Assembly (NCBI RefSeq): GCF_047275745.1
Contig: NZ_JBKQWU010000014.1
Coordinates: 27,975 to 91,974, forward strand
Direction of reading: 5' to 3'
DNA: 64,000 bases
Source of the DNA: Amaricoccus sp047275745
GTDB lineage: Bacteria; Pseudomonadota; Alphaproteobacteria; Rhodobacterales; Rhodobacteraceae
The notes beneath the pieces are model-generated. The model was given only the letters and a program-made list of their open reading frames with translations. It made no database searches and was not told the origin of the DNA. The position numbers and the translations under genes are program-made. Positions 1-7,776 of this stretch are shown piece by piece. Each line of letters starts with the position of its first letter. The stretch's first letter is position 1.

Positions 1-105
1 GGTGGAATATTGCGACTTCGTTTACACGGCGGCCCGGCCGTCGCGCTCCAGATGGCGCTTCGTCTCACCGGCACCCAGGGTGGCGTTTCGCCTCACGGGG
101 ACCCG

Positions 106-306
106 TCAGCCATGCGCCAGCCACATCAGCACGACGCCGAGTGCCACCACCGCCAGACCGAGCTCGCGGCGGCGCGCGGCGTCGAGGCGCGACAGGAGTT
201 CCAGCACCGCGCCGAGATGGCGCGGTGCGAGGGCGAGGACCAGCCCCTCGAGCACGGCGGTGACGCCGAGCCCCCAGAGAATGAGTTCCAGCGGCGATCC
301 GAGCAT
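106..306 (-). CDS. DUF2065 family small membrane protein
   Basis: A 66-residue protein with two hydrophobic segments (about residues 5-25 and 48-64) separated by a basic stretch rich in Arg and Leu, which is the DUF2065 (YjeT-like) layout. It sits 5 bp downstream of hflC on the same strand, the usual place for this family in alphaproteobacteria, so it is probably the last gene of the rpiA-gor-hflK-hflC run. Molecular function is unknown; an inner-membrane location is inferred from the two helices. Confidence 0.8.
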   Translation of the reverse strand: MLGSPLELILWGLGVTAVLEGLVLALAPRHLGAVLELLSRLDAARRRELGLAVVALGVVLMWLAHG

Positions 307-311
307 TGCCC

Positions 312-1298
312 TCAGTTACCCGACGAAGCCGTCGCCGCCTCGGCCGGCGCGTCGCCTGCGTTCGATTCCGCGTCCGGCGGCGCGGCGGCGGGATCGGCTT
401 CCTCCTCCGGCGGCAGCGTCGAGCGCAGCGGCGCGACGCGGGGCGAGTCGAGATAGTTGAAGAACTCGCCGTCCGGTCCGAGGACCACGGTGGTGTTCTC
501 ACCCTTCAGCGCGTTGCGATAGGCATCCATCGACCGCATGAAGGCGAAGAACTCCTGGTCCGCCGAATAGGCCTCGGCGAGGATGCGGTTGCGTTCGGCA
601 TCGGCCTCGCCTCGGACGATATTCGCATCGCGATCCGCCTCGGAGACGATCTCGAGCGCCGTGCGGTCGGCCTGGGCGCGGGTACGCTGCGCCGCCTCCT
701 GGCCTCGCGCGCGCTCGTCGGTCGCCTCGCGCACGCGCTCGGCCTGCATGCGCTCGAAGGTCGCCTGAAGGTTCTCCTCCGGCAGGTCGGCGCGCTTCAG
801 CCGCACGTCGATCACATCGACGCCGAGCGCCACCGCCTCGGCGCGGGCCTCGTCGCGGATACGGTTCATGAGGCCCACGCGGTCGGCCGAGAGCACCGTC
901 TCGGACCGGACCGAACCGAGCGCCTCACGGACATTCGCGGTCAGGATCGCCTGCAGCCGCTGCGTCGCCGCCGTCATGCCGCCCGCGCCCACCGCGCGCC
1001 GGAACTGCTGCACATCGGCGATGCGCCAGCGGGCGAAGGCGTCGACGATCAGCCGGCGCTCGTCGAGCGGCGTCACTTCGAGCCGGTCGGTCTCGAGCCC
1101 CTGGATGCGCGAGTCGTAGTAGGCCACGTTCTGGATGAACGGGATCTTGACCGCGAGCCCGGGCTCGTTCTTGACGGCCTTCACCTGACCGAACTGCAGC
1201 ACCATCGCCCGTTCCCGCTCGTCCACGGTGAAGAAGGTGTTCATGGCGATGAAGACAAGCGCGAGAACGATCGCGATCAGGAAGGGAACGCGCATCAT
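312..1298 (-). CDS. hflC: HflC, membrane protease modulator (SPFH/Band 7)
   Basis: 328 residues: one N-terminal transmembrane segment (about 4-20, FLIAIVLALVFIAMN), then a Band 7/SPFH domain and an Ala/Glu/Arg-rich coiled coil (about 190-260, with EADRDANIVRGEADAERN). HflC forms a periplasm-exposed complex with HflK that restrains the FtsH protease. The start overlaps the hflK stop (ATGA), so the two are translationally coupled. A second ATG follows at once, so the protein may start one residue later. The C-terminus is Ala/Pro/Glu-rich and divergent, as is common in this group. Confidence 0.95.
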   Translation of the reverse strand: MMRVPFLIAIVLALVFIAMNTFFTVDERERAMVLQFGQVKAVKNEPGLAVKIPFIQNVAYYDSRIQGLETDRLEVTPLDERRLIVDAFARWRIADVQQFRRAVGAGGMTAATQRLQAILTANVREALGSVRSETVLSADRVGLMNRIRDEARAEAVALGVDVIDVRLKRADLPEENLQATFERMQAERVREATDERARGQEAAQRTRAQADRTALEIVSEADRDANIVRGEADAERNRILAEAYSADQEFFAFMRSMDAYRNALKGENTTVVLGPDGEFFNYLDSPRVAPLRSTLPPEEEADPAAAPPDAESNAGDAPAEAATASSGN

Positions 1299-2476
1299 TG
1301 CTGGGTCTCCCGCGGCTGCGGCTGGCGGAGTTCATTGAGCGGCAGATAGGGAACGAGACCGTTGCCCGCCTGTTCGGTATCCATCAGGAACATCTGCACG
1401 TCGCCGAGAACCTGCTCCATGGTTTCGAGATAGAGCCGTTCGCGCGTCACCTCGGGCGCCTTCACGTATTGCGCCTGAACGGCGGTGAAGCGGCTCGCCT
1501 CACCGGTCGCGGCGTTCACCACCTGCGCGCGGTAGCCCTCGGCCTCCTGCAGCGTCTGCGCCGACTGGCCACGCGCGCCGGCCAGCGCCCGGTTCGCATA
1601 GGCATCCGCCTGGTTCTGCAGCGTCGAGCGCTCCTGCCGCGCCGCCTGCACGTCGCGGAAGGCGTCGATCACCTCGGCCGGCGGATCGGCGCGGTCGAAG
1701 TTCAGCCGGATGATGTTCACGCCGGAGCCGTATTCGTCGAGCGTGCCCTGGATGATCTCGCGGACCTCCTGCGCGATGATGCCGCGGTCGCGGTTGAGGA
1801 TCGGCGACAGTTCGGAACGCGAGATCACCTCGCGCATCGCCGATTCCGACACCGCCTGGATGGTCGAAGCCGGGTTCGACAGGTTGAAGAGATATTGCGC
1901 CGGGTCGCGAACGTTCCAGACGACGCCGAAGGAGATGTCGACGATGTTCTCGTCCCCCGTCAGCATCAGCCCGTCGCGCGCGCCGCGGCCGGCGTTGCCG
2001 CCGATGTCCTCGGTGTTCTCGCGCGTCACCTGGATGATCTCGTGGGTCACGATCGGCCACGGTGCGAAGTTGAGGCCGGGATCGCCGATGCAGTCGCCCC
2101 GGCACTGGCCGAAGGTCAGTTCGACCGACTGTTCCTCGGGCCGGACCTGGTAGAAGGACATGAAGAGCCAGAGAATCACCGCGAGGCCAGCGCCGACCAT
2201 GAGGAGCGAGCCGGTGCTCTGGCCCCCACCGCCTCCGCCGCCTCCGCCGGAGCCGCGCTGCCCGCGGCCGCCCATCAGGATGCGCAGCTGCTCCTGCCCC
2301 TTGCGCACGATCTCGTCGATGTCGGGCACCTGTCCCGGGCCGCCGCGATTTCCGCCTTTGTCGCCCCGGTTGTCGTTGCCGCCGCCGGAATCCCAGGGGC
2401 CACGTCCGCCGCCCTTGCCATCGCCGTCCTTGCCGCCACCGCCGCCCCAGGGACCGCCGTTGTTGCTATAGGGCAT
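1295..2476 (-). CDS. hflK: HflK, membrane protease modulator (SPFH/Band 7)
   Basis: Start chosen at MPYSNNGGPWGG, five codons inside the longest frame, because it matches the family N-terminus. About 393 residues: a Gly/Asn/Asp-rich cytoplasmic segment (1-100) with an uninterrupted glycine run, one transmembrane helix (about 100-117, LLMVGAGLAVILWLFMSF), then the SPFH domain and an Ala-rich coiled coil (QADAYANRALAGARG). Partner of HflC in the complex controlling FtsH. It lies 88 bp downstream of glutathione reductase on the same strand. Confidence 0.95.
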   Translation of the reverse strand: MPYSNNGGPWGGGGGKDGDGKGGGRGPWDSGGGNDNRGDKGGNRGGPGQVPDIDEIVRKGQEQLRILMGGRGQRGSGGGGGGGGGQSTGSLLMVGAGLAVILWLFMSFYQVRPEEQSVELTFGQCRGDCIGDPGLNFAPWPIVTHEIIQVTRENTEDIGGNAGRGARDGLMLTGDENIVDISFGVVWNVRDPAQYLFNLSNPASTIQAVSESAMREVISRSELSPILNRDRGIIAQEVREIIQGTLDEYGSGVNIIRLNFDRADPPAEVIDAFRDVQAARQERSTLQNQADAYANRALAGARGQSAQTLQEAEGYRAQVVNAATGEASRFTAVQAQYVKAPEVTRERLYLETMEQVLGDVQMFLMDTEQAGNGLVPYLPLNELRQPQPRETQQ

Positions 2477-2563
2477 CCCGCCTCCTCTCATTCCCGTGCG
2501 CTCGCTGACAGCTGTTCGCTGCCGGCGACGAATTCAAGTGTGTCCCGTGTTCCGCCCCGGCAC

Positions 2564-3964
2564 TCACGCGGCCGGGGTCCTCTCGGGGGCCATCGCCGGG
2601 CTCGCCACCGGGGCCCCCACCGGGGTCCTCATCGTCACGAGTTCCTCGGCGGCCGTCGGATGAACCGCGATCGTGCGGTCGAAATCCTCCTTGGTGGCGC
2701 CCATCCGGATCGCCACCGCCGCGAGCTGGATCATCTCGCCCGCGCCGTGGCCGACGATATGACAGCCGAGAACCTTCCGGCCCTCGCCGACCACGAGCTT
2801 CATCAGCATCCTCTCGTCCCGGCCGGCGAGAATGTTCAGCATCGGCCGGAACGTCGCGCGATAGATCTCCACCGGGGCCCGCGCGCGGGCCTCCGCCTCG
2901 GTCAGCCCCACGGTGCCGACCTCGGGCTGGGTGAAGACCGCCGTCGGGATCAGCACGTGTTCGGGCTTCACGGCGAGGCCGCCGAAAACCGTCTCGGCGA
3001 AGGCCTGACCCTCGCGGATCGCGATCGGCGTCAGTTCCGCCCGCCCCGTCACGTCGCCCGCGGCGTAGATCGAGGGCACGGCCGTCTGCGACCATTCGTC
3101 GACGACGACATGCCCCTTCTTGCTCACCCCGACCCCGAGGCTTTCGAGGCCGAGCCCCGCGGTGGTCGGACGCCGGCCGGTGGCGCAGAGCACGAGGTCG
3201 GTCTCGATCTCGCCGCCCCGGTCGAGCGTAACCGCGATCGCACCGTTTCCGGGCCGGGCGAGCGCGGCGAGATCGGTTCCGGTCCAGATATCGATGCCTC
3301 GGGCGCGCATCGCCTCCTCAACGTGAAGCCGCACATCGTCGTCGAAGCCGCGCAGGATGCGCTCGCCGCGGTAAAGCTGGGTCACTTCGACGCCGAGTCC
3401 GTTCAGGATACCCGCGAATTCGCAGGCGACATAGCCGCCGCCGACCACGATCGCGCGACGGGGCAGCGCCTCGAGCTCGAACATGTCGTTCGAGGTCACC
3501 GCGAGTTCCGCGCCTGGGATGTCGGGCACGAAGGGCGCCCCGCCGACGGCGATCAGGATATGCGCCGCCGAGATCTCGCGCCCGCTCGCGAGACGCACGC
3601 GATGCGGATCGACGACCGTCGCGCGCTCCCGGAAGACCTGGGCCTCGGCGCGGGAGAGCACGCCCTGGTAGATGCCTTCGAGCCGCGCGATCTCGCGATC
3701 CTTCGCCGCCTTGAAGCGCGGCCAGTCGAACCGGGCCGGGCCGAGGTCCCAGCCGTAACCCGCCGCGTCCTCGATCATCTCCGAGAAGCCGCTCGCATAG
3801 ACCATGAGCTTCTTCGGGACGCAGCCCCGGATCACGCAGGTCCCGCCGAAACGGTATTCCTCCGCGACCGCGACCCGCGCGCCATGCTCCGCCGCGACGC
3901 GGGAAGCCCTGACGCCGGCGGACCCCGCGCCGATCACGAAGAGATCGACGTCGAAATCGCTCAT
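2564..3964 (-). CDS. gor: Glutathione-disulfide reductase
   Basis: 466 residues starting at MSDFDVDLFVIGAG; an upstream in-frame extension is rejected because it reads through the rpiA tail. Domains in order: FAD-binding GxGxxG (VIGAGSAGVRAS, about 9-20), the redox-active pair in GGTCVIRGCVPKK (about 40-52), the NAD(P)-binding VVGGGYVACEFAGI (about 175), and the C-terminal dimerisation domain with the catalytic HPTAAEE. It keeps reduced glutathione available in the cytoplasm. The start overlaps the rpiA stop by 4 bp (ATGA), so rpiA and gor form one operon. A related flavin disulfide reductase is possible, but the motif set fits glutathione reductase best. Confidence 0.93.
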   Translation of the reverse strand: MSDFDVDLFVIGAGSAGVRASRVAAEHGARVAVAEEYRFGGTCVIRGCVPKKLMVYASGFSEMIEDAAGYGWDLGPARFDWPRFKAAKDREIARLEGIYQGVLSRAEAQVFRERATVVDPHRVRLASGREISAAHILIAVGGAPFVPDIPGAELAVTSNDMFELEALPRRAIVVGGGYVACEFAGILNGLGVEVTQLYRGERILRGFDDDVRLHVEEAMRARGIDIWTGTDLAALARPGNGAIAVTLDRGGEIETDLVLCATGRRPTTAGLGLESLGVGVSKKGHVVVDEWSQTAVPSIYAAGDVTGRAELTPIAIREGQAFAETVFGGLAVKPEHVLIPTAVFTQPEVGTVGLTEAEARARAPVEIYRATFRPMLNILAGRDERMLMKLVVGEGRKVLGCHIVGHGAGEMIQLAAVAIRMGATKEDFDRTIAVHPTAAEELVTMRTPVGAPVASPAMAPERTPAA

Positions 3965-4725
3965 GCGTCCTCGTCCCGCATCAGGTCGATCTCGCGCGGG
4001 TCGGGCGCGGCGTCGATGCGGCGCAGGATCTCGGCGGTGCCGTCGGCGCGGCCGAGCGCCACGCAATCGGCCATGTCGATGAAGAGCCCGTGCTCGATGA
4101 CGCCGGTGACGCCGTCGAGCCGGCGTGCAAGTTCGGCCGCGTCCGGAATCGAGCCGAGCGCGAGATCGAGCACATGGTTGCCCTCGTCGGTCAGCACCGG
4201 CTCGCCATCCCGCTCGCGCCGCGTGATCGCCGCGCGGCCGAGGTCGAGGTCTTCGAGCACCCGCGCGATCGCGGCCCGTGTCGCAAGGCTCCCGAAGGCC
4301 GCGACTTCGACCGGGAGCGGGAAGGCGCCGAGCCGCGAGACCCGCTTGGTCTCGTCGGCGATCACCACGAAGCGTTTCGCCGCCTTCGCGACGATCTTCT
4401 CGCGAAAATGCGCGCCCCCGCCGCCCTTGATGAGACCGAGCCGCGGGTCGAATTCATCCGTTCCGTCGATCGCGAGATCGAGCGGCCCCGCTTCGTCCAG
4501 CGTCGAGAGCGCGAGCCCAACCTCGCGCGCGAGCGCCGCCGTCGCCTCCGAGGTTGGCACGCAGGTGACCTTGATACCGGTTTCCGAGACCTTCTCGGCG
4601 AGCAGGCGCACGAGCCAGCTCGCCGTCGATCCCGAGCCGATCCCGAGCTTCATCCCGTCCGAGACGCTTTCGAGGGCGAGGACGGCGGCGGCGCGTTTCG
4701 CGGCGTCGGCGGCGGAAAGGGACAT
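3961..4725 (-). CDS. rpiA: Ribose-5-phosphate isomerase A
   Basis: 254 residues from MSLSAADAAKRAA. The start is supported by a GGAG ribosome-binding site about 9 bases upstream. It interconverts ribose-5-phosphate and ribulose-5-phosphate in the pentose phosphate pathway. Diagnostic motifs are GIGSGSTASWLV (phosphate-binding loop, about 28-39), DGTDEFD (catalytic Asp region, about 80-86) and KGGGGAHFREKIVA. It is the first gene of the rpiA-gor(-hflKC) run. Confidence 0.95.
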   Translation of the reverse strand: MSLSAADAAKRAAAVLALESVSDGMKLGIGSGSTASWLVRLLAEKVSETGIKVTCVPTSEATAALAREVGLALSTLDEAGPLDLAIDGTDEFDPRLGLIKGGGGAHFREKIVAKAAKRFVVIADETKRVSRLGAFPLPVEVAAFGSLATRAAIARVLEDLDLGRAAITRRERDGEPVLTDEGNHVLDLALGSIPDAAELARRLDGVTGVIEHGLFIDMADCVALGRADGTAEILRRIDAAPDPREIDLMRDEDA

Positions 4726-5027
4726 GGGAAAACTCCGGGCGCGGCGATTGGAATGGTCGGGAGTTATAGGAGCAAAGTCGGGCGACCGAAAGGCGATATG
4801 CCACCCGAACCTTCGAGACGCGGGCATTTTCGCGGACATGCCGCACGCGACCTGATCGCTCCGGAGTCCGCCACCGACATGCCCGCCAGCCGAGGTCCGG
4901 CGCGCGGCCCGGCACGACTCCGCTTCCGACAGCGAAGGCGCCGCCCGGTTGGACTTCGCCGATGGCCGCTGCTAAGTTCGCCGCCGCTGAACCGCCAGCA
5001 GTTTTCGCGAGCCTCCATGGTGCGGGG
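4726..5027. other. Divergent intergenic region rpiA / tetR-type gene
   Basis: About 300 bp between divergent starts. On the minus strand a TATAAC box (4763-4768) with TTTCGG 17 bp upstream is the likely rpiA promoter. On the plus strand TTGGAC (about 4954-4959) followed by TAAGTT is a weaker candidate for the regulator. No convincing ORF or operator was seen. Confidence 0.4.
4763..4791 (-). promoter_or_regulatory. Candidate sigma70-type promoter of rpiA
   Basis: Read on the minus strand: -35 TTTCGG, 17-bp spacer, -10 TATAAC, leaving a leader of roughly 30 nt before the rpiA start. The -10 matches consensus at 5 of 6 positions and is AT-rich for this genome; the -35 is poor. Confidence 0.4.
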
Positions 5028-5684
5028 ATGGAACAAGAGCCGACGATGGACAGCGACTCCGGTGGCACGATGAGCCGCGCGGAGCGCGGTGAGCTGAAAT
5101 GCGCGCAGGTGCTCGCGGGCGCGCGCCGGGTCTTTCTCAGCGACGGATACGAAGGCGCGAGCGTCGATGAGATCGCGCGCGAGGCGGGCATCTCGAAGGC
5201 CACGCTCTACCGGCACTTTCCCGACAAGGCGGCGCTCTTCAGCGCGGTTCTGGCCGAGGAATGCCGGACGCAGGCGGGACTGCACCCGGAACTCTGCTAC
5301 CACGACCGGCCGATCGCGGATTTCCTGCTCGACCTCGCACGCGACGTGCTGAACTTCAGCCTCGGCGAGTTCGGCCAGAGCATCTACCGGATCGCGGTCG
5401 CCGAGACGGTGCGCTTCCCCGATATCGGCAAGACCTTCTATGACACCGGCAGCGAGTTGAACCGGGTCCGTCTCGCCCCGGCGCTCGAACTCGCGGTCGA
5501 GCGGGGCGAACTCGTGGCGCTGGACCCCGATTACGCCGCCCATGTCTTCTACGGGATCTGCAAGGCGGACCTCTTCATCCGCGGCCTGCTCCGGATCGGC
5601 GACCCTCCGGCCCCGGAGGAGATCGAAGCCCATGCGCGGCGTTCGGTCGAGACTTTCCTGCGCGCCTTCGGCAAGCACGACTGA
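5028..5684 (+). CDS. TetR/AcrR family transcriptional regulator
   Basis: About 218 residues from MEQEPTMDSD; later starts at MDSD or at 5070 (MSRAERG) are also possible. The N-terminal helix-turn-helix is clear: ARRVFLSDGYEGASVDEIAREAGISKATLYRHFPDKAALF, with the typical TLYRHF recognition helix. The C-terminal ligand domain resembles the AefR-like C-terminal type (FLRAF near the end). It is divergent from rpiA and convergent with thiamine diphosphokinase, so its target is not evident from context. The ligand is unknown. Confidence 0.85.
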   Translation: MEQEPTMDSDSGGTMSRAERGELKCAQVLAGARRVFLSDGYEGASVDEIAREAGISKATLYRHFPDKAALFSAVLAEECRTQAGLHPELCYHDRPIADFLLDLARDVLNFSLGEFGQSIYRIAVAETVRFPDIGKTFYDTGSELNRVRLAPALELAVERGELVALDPDYAAHVFYGICKADLFIRGLLRIGDPPAPEEIEAHARRSVETFLRAFGKHD

Positions 5685-5701
5685 GCCGGACCGGGGAGCG
5701 G

Positions 5702-6367
5702 TCAGGCCATCCGGCGGGCGACTTCGCCGAGATAGCGCGCCGGCAGGATCAGAAGGACCGGACCTCCGGTGAACCGCGCCTCCAGCATGCCGCCGAGCGC
5801 GGCGTTAGATGTCCCGATCCGCCCGGCCGGCGCGAGATCGAGATCCGTCACCGGCCAGCGGAGCCCCGCGGAATGCGTGCCCCGTGCCGGCCCCATCGGA
5901 AAGAGCGACACCCGGTCTCCCGCCTCCGCGGTGAGGCTTATCCCCGCCTCCGGAACGCGCAGGCAGATGTCGCGCTCGCCGATCAGGATCAGGGGCTCGC
6001 CGGGATGTTTCGCCAGCGCGTTCAGCGCCGCGAGTTCATGATCGACCTGGCCGCCGAGAAACCCCACCCCGAGATAGAGCGGCGCCTCGACCGAATAGAG
6101 GCATTTCTCCAGATCGGTGCTCTCCTGCTCGTCGATCCGGTGGACGGGTACGCCGCGCGCTTCGATCGCCCGCCGGTCCGCGAGCGAATCGATGTCGCCG
6201 ATCACCGCGCGAAGCTCATGGCCCGCGGGCAGCGCCAGATCCGCGCCGCCATCCGCCGCGTAGACCTCGGGTGCGAGGCCGAGCGCGGCGGCGAGCGCGG
6301 CGGCGGGGGCCGGCCCGCCGCCGATCAGCGTGACCGGACCCTCGGCGCGATAGAGGACCCGGCTCAG
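5702..6367 (-). CDS. thiN: Thiamine diphosphokinase, probable CTG start
   Basis: About 221 residues. Motifs: GPVTLIGGGPAP, YAADGGADLAL (substrate loop), AVIGDIDSL (conserved GDxDS), DEQESTDLEKCL (catalytic D-K pattern), GGQVDHELAALNAL and GTSNAALGG near the end. It converts thiamine to thiamine diphosphate. There is no ATG, GTG or TTG between the creA overlap and the conserved GPVTLIGG strand. The frame fits a CTG start (CTG-AGC-CGG, giving M-S-R) that overlaps the creA stop as CTGA, like the ATGA overlaps elsewhere here. The start is an inference; the protein identity is firm. Confidence 0.85.
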   Translation of the reverse strand: MSRVLYRAEGPVTLIGGGPAPAAALAAALGLAPEVYAADGGADLALPAGHELRAVIGDIDSLADRRAIEARGVPVHRIDEQESTDLEKCLYSVEAPLYLGVGFLGGQVDHELAALNALAKHPGEPLILIGERDICLRVPEAGISLTAEAGDRVSLFPMGPARGTHSAGLRWPVTDLDLAPAGRIGTSNAALGGMLEARFTGGPVLLILPARYLGEVARRMA

Positions 6368-6825
6368 TTCCAGTCCCTGATGACGACCGCAGAGACGCTG
6401 TTCTTCGGCGAGCCGTCGATCAGCTTGTCGGAATAGGTGAGATAGACCAGCGCGTTCCGGCTCTCGTCGCGGAAGCGGACCACCTGTATCCGCTTGAACA
6501 GGATCGAGGCGCGCTGGCTGAAGACCTCCTCGCCGTCGCGCAACTCCTCGCGGAACCGGACCGGGCCGGTCTGCTGGCAATTGATCGAGGCATCCGACGT
6601 ATCCTCGGCGATGCCGAGCGAGCCCCGGATGCCGCCGGTGCGGGCGCGGCTGATGAAGCAGCTCACCCCCTCCACCTTGGGGTCGTCGAATGCCTCCACG
6701 ACGATCTTGTGGTTCGCGCCGAGGATCTTGATCGCCGTCGTCACCTCGCCGATCTCCTCGGCCCGGGCGAGCCCGGCGGCGCCCACGATCATACCCAAGC
6801 CCAGAATCCAGGCGCTGCGCGACAT
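6364..6825 (-). CDS. creA: CreA family exported protein
   Basis: 153 residues from MSRSAWILGLG, with a signal peptide (hydrophobic 5-18, cleavage near GLARA-EE). The mature part matches CreA: EIGEVTTAIKILGANHKIVVEAFDDPKVEGVSC..., then the conserved Cys in CFISRARTGG and NCQQTGP. The family is periplasmic and its biochemical role is not established. Its stop overlaps the thiamine diphosphokinase start, so the two are co-transcribed. Confidence 0.92.
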   Translation of the reverse strand: MSRSAWILGLGMIVGAAGLARAEEIGEVTTAIKILGANHKIVVEAFDDPKVEGVSCFISRARTGGIRGSLGIAEDTSDASINCQQTGPVRFREELRDGEEVFSQRASILFKRIQVVRFRDESRNALVYLTYSDKLIDGSPKNSVSAVVIRDWN

Positions 6826-6952
6826 CGCCGACCTCCCAGTTGATACCCGCGAGCGAAGAGATAGCGCGGCCACGCGGCGGGGAAAAGACGGCGCGGGGTC
6901 ACGCCGGCGCAGCGCCCCCCGGGTCAGGCCCGGCACGCGCCGACGGCGGCCG

Positions 6953-6977
6953 GGCCGCGGATGGTCAGGCCGCGGCC
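6953..6977 (-). terminator. Hairpin at the end of the sulfotransferase gene
   Basis: Perfect 8-bp stem GGCCGCGG / CCGCGGCC with a 9-nt loop, spanning the last codons and stop of the sulfotransferase gene. No T-run follows, so it is a weak terminator call. Confidence 0.3.
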
Positions 6978-7702
6978 TGGGAGGAACGCGGCTCGTAGCC
7001 GAAAAGCTCGATCTCCCTGGCGCAGAGCCCCCGGATGATCGCCTCCTCCTCGGGTCCGATCACGCTCTCGGGGCTTTCCGTCTTCGGCCGGAAACTGCCC
7101 TTGGCGTTGATGCGCGCCATGTCGTCGTGCAGATTGTGGTCGAGGCCGATACGCTCGCTCACGCGTGCGAGATCCTGCTCCCGATGCTCGTAGCGCACCA
7201 CGTCATCGACCAGCAGCCTGTCGCCGGCGGTATAGGTCAGCCAGTTCTCGTTCACATAATCCGCGCGGTAGCGCATGAAGGAATTGATGTCAGTCACCCC
7301 CCAGACCGTCCGGAACTGCGGCCGCGCCTTCATGGTCCAGTGATACCGGCTCACCATCCGGTCGAACGGATTCCGCACGATGGTGAACTTGAAATACTCG
7401 TTCCAGACCTTCTCGCCGAGCCTCCGCCGCGCATCGACGGCGCGCATGTGCTCGGTGTAAGCGGCCGGGCGCTCGCGCCGGATGAAACGCGCGTAGTAAT
7501 GCCCCGGGCGATAGTCGGAGAGCGGCAGATGGTGGTTGCGCGCGCCGCCGCCGGATGATGCGACCCGCTCGGCCTCGTCCCCGGCGATCGGGGTCAGGAT
7601 GTCCTCGGCGCCGCAGTATTTCGACAGGGCGATCTCCAGGGAAGTGCCCGCGGTCTTGTGCGTTTTCAGAAAGATGAACTTCCGCGAATGCGATACAATC
7701 AT
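6965..7702 (-). CDS. Sulfotransferase family protein
   Basis: About 245 residues from MIVSHSRKFIFLKTHKTAGT. This start has a GAGG ribosome-binding site about 10 bases upstream; an upstream GTG is less likely. FLKTHKTAGTSLE (about 10-22) is the 5'-phosphosulfate-binding loop for PAPS, and FTIVRNPFDRMVSRY (about 108-122) is the 3'-phosphate-binding motif. It therefore probably moves sulfate from PAPS to a carbohydrate or lipid acceptor. Next to it lies a pyruvyl-transferase-like gene, which suggests a surface glycan as acceptor, but the acceptor cannot be read from sequence. Confidence 0.85.
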   Translation of the reverse strand: MIVSHSRKFIFLKTHKTAGTSLEIALSKYCGAEDILTPIAGDEAERVASSGGGARNHHLPLSDYRPGHYYARFIRRERPAAYTEHMRAVDARRRLGEKVWNEYFKFTIVRNPFDRMVSRYHWTMKARPQFRTVWGVTDINSFMRYRADYVNENWLTYTAGDRLLVDDVVRYEHREQDLARVSERIGLDHNLHDDMARINAKGSFRPKTESPESVIGPEEEAIIRGLCAREIELFGYEPRSSQAAA

Positions 7703-7776
7703 ACCAATGCCCCCTCGCTTCGGCACGACTATGCCGGGGAACCCCGTGCGACCGGTAGAAGAAAGTCAACCTTCCG

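Noticed and set aside
1..105. Left-edge sequence as part of a gene
   Set aside because: No frame shows a recognisable protein; it is probably the spacer beyond the DUF2065 gene.
2200..2476. Glycine-rich low-complexity stretch in HflK
   Set aside because: Normal for alphaproteobacterial HflK N-termini; not a sign of a frame error.
1298..4855. Very long plus-strand open frame (over 1100 codons)
   Set aside because: Antisense to hflK, gor and rpiA, which are secure. High-GC DNA leaves long antisense frames open; the translation is Arg/His/Ala-rich with no domain.
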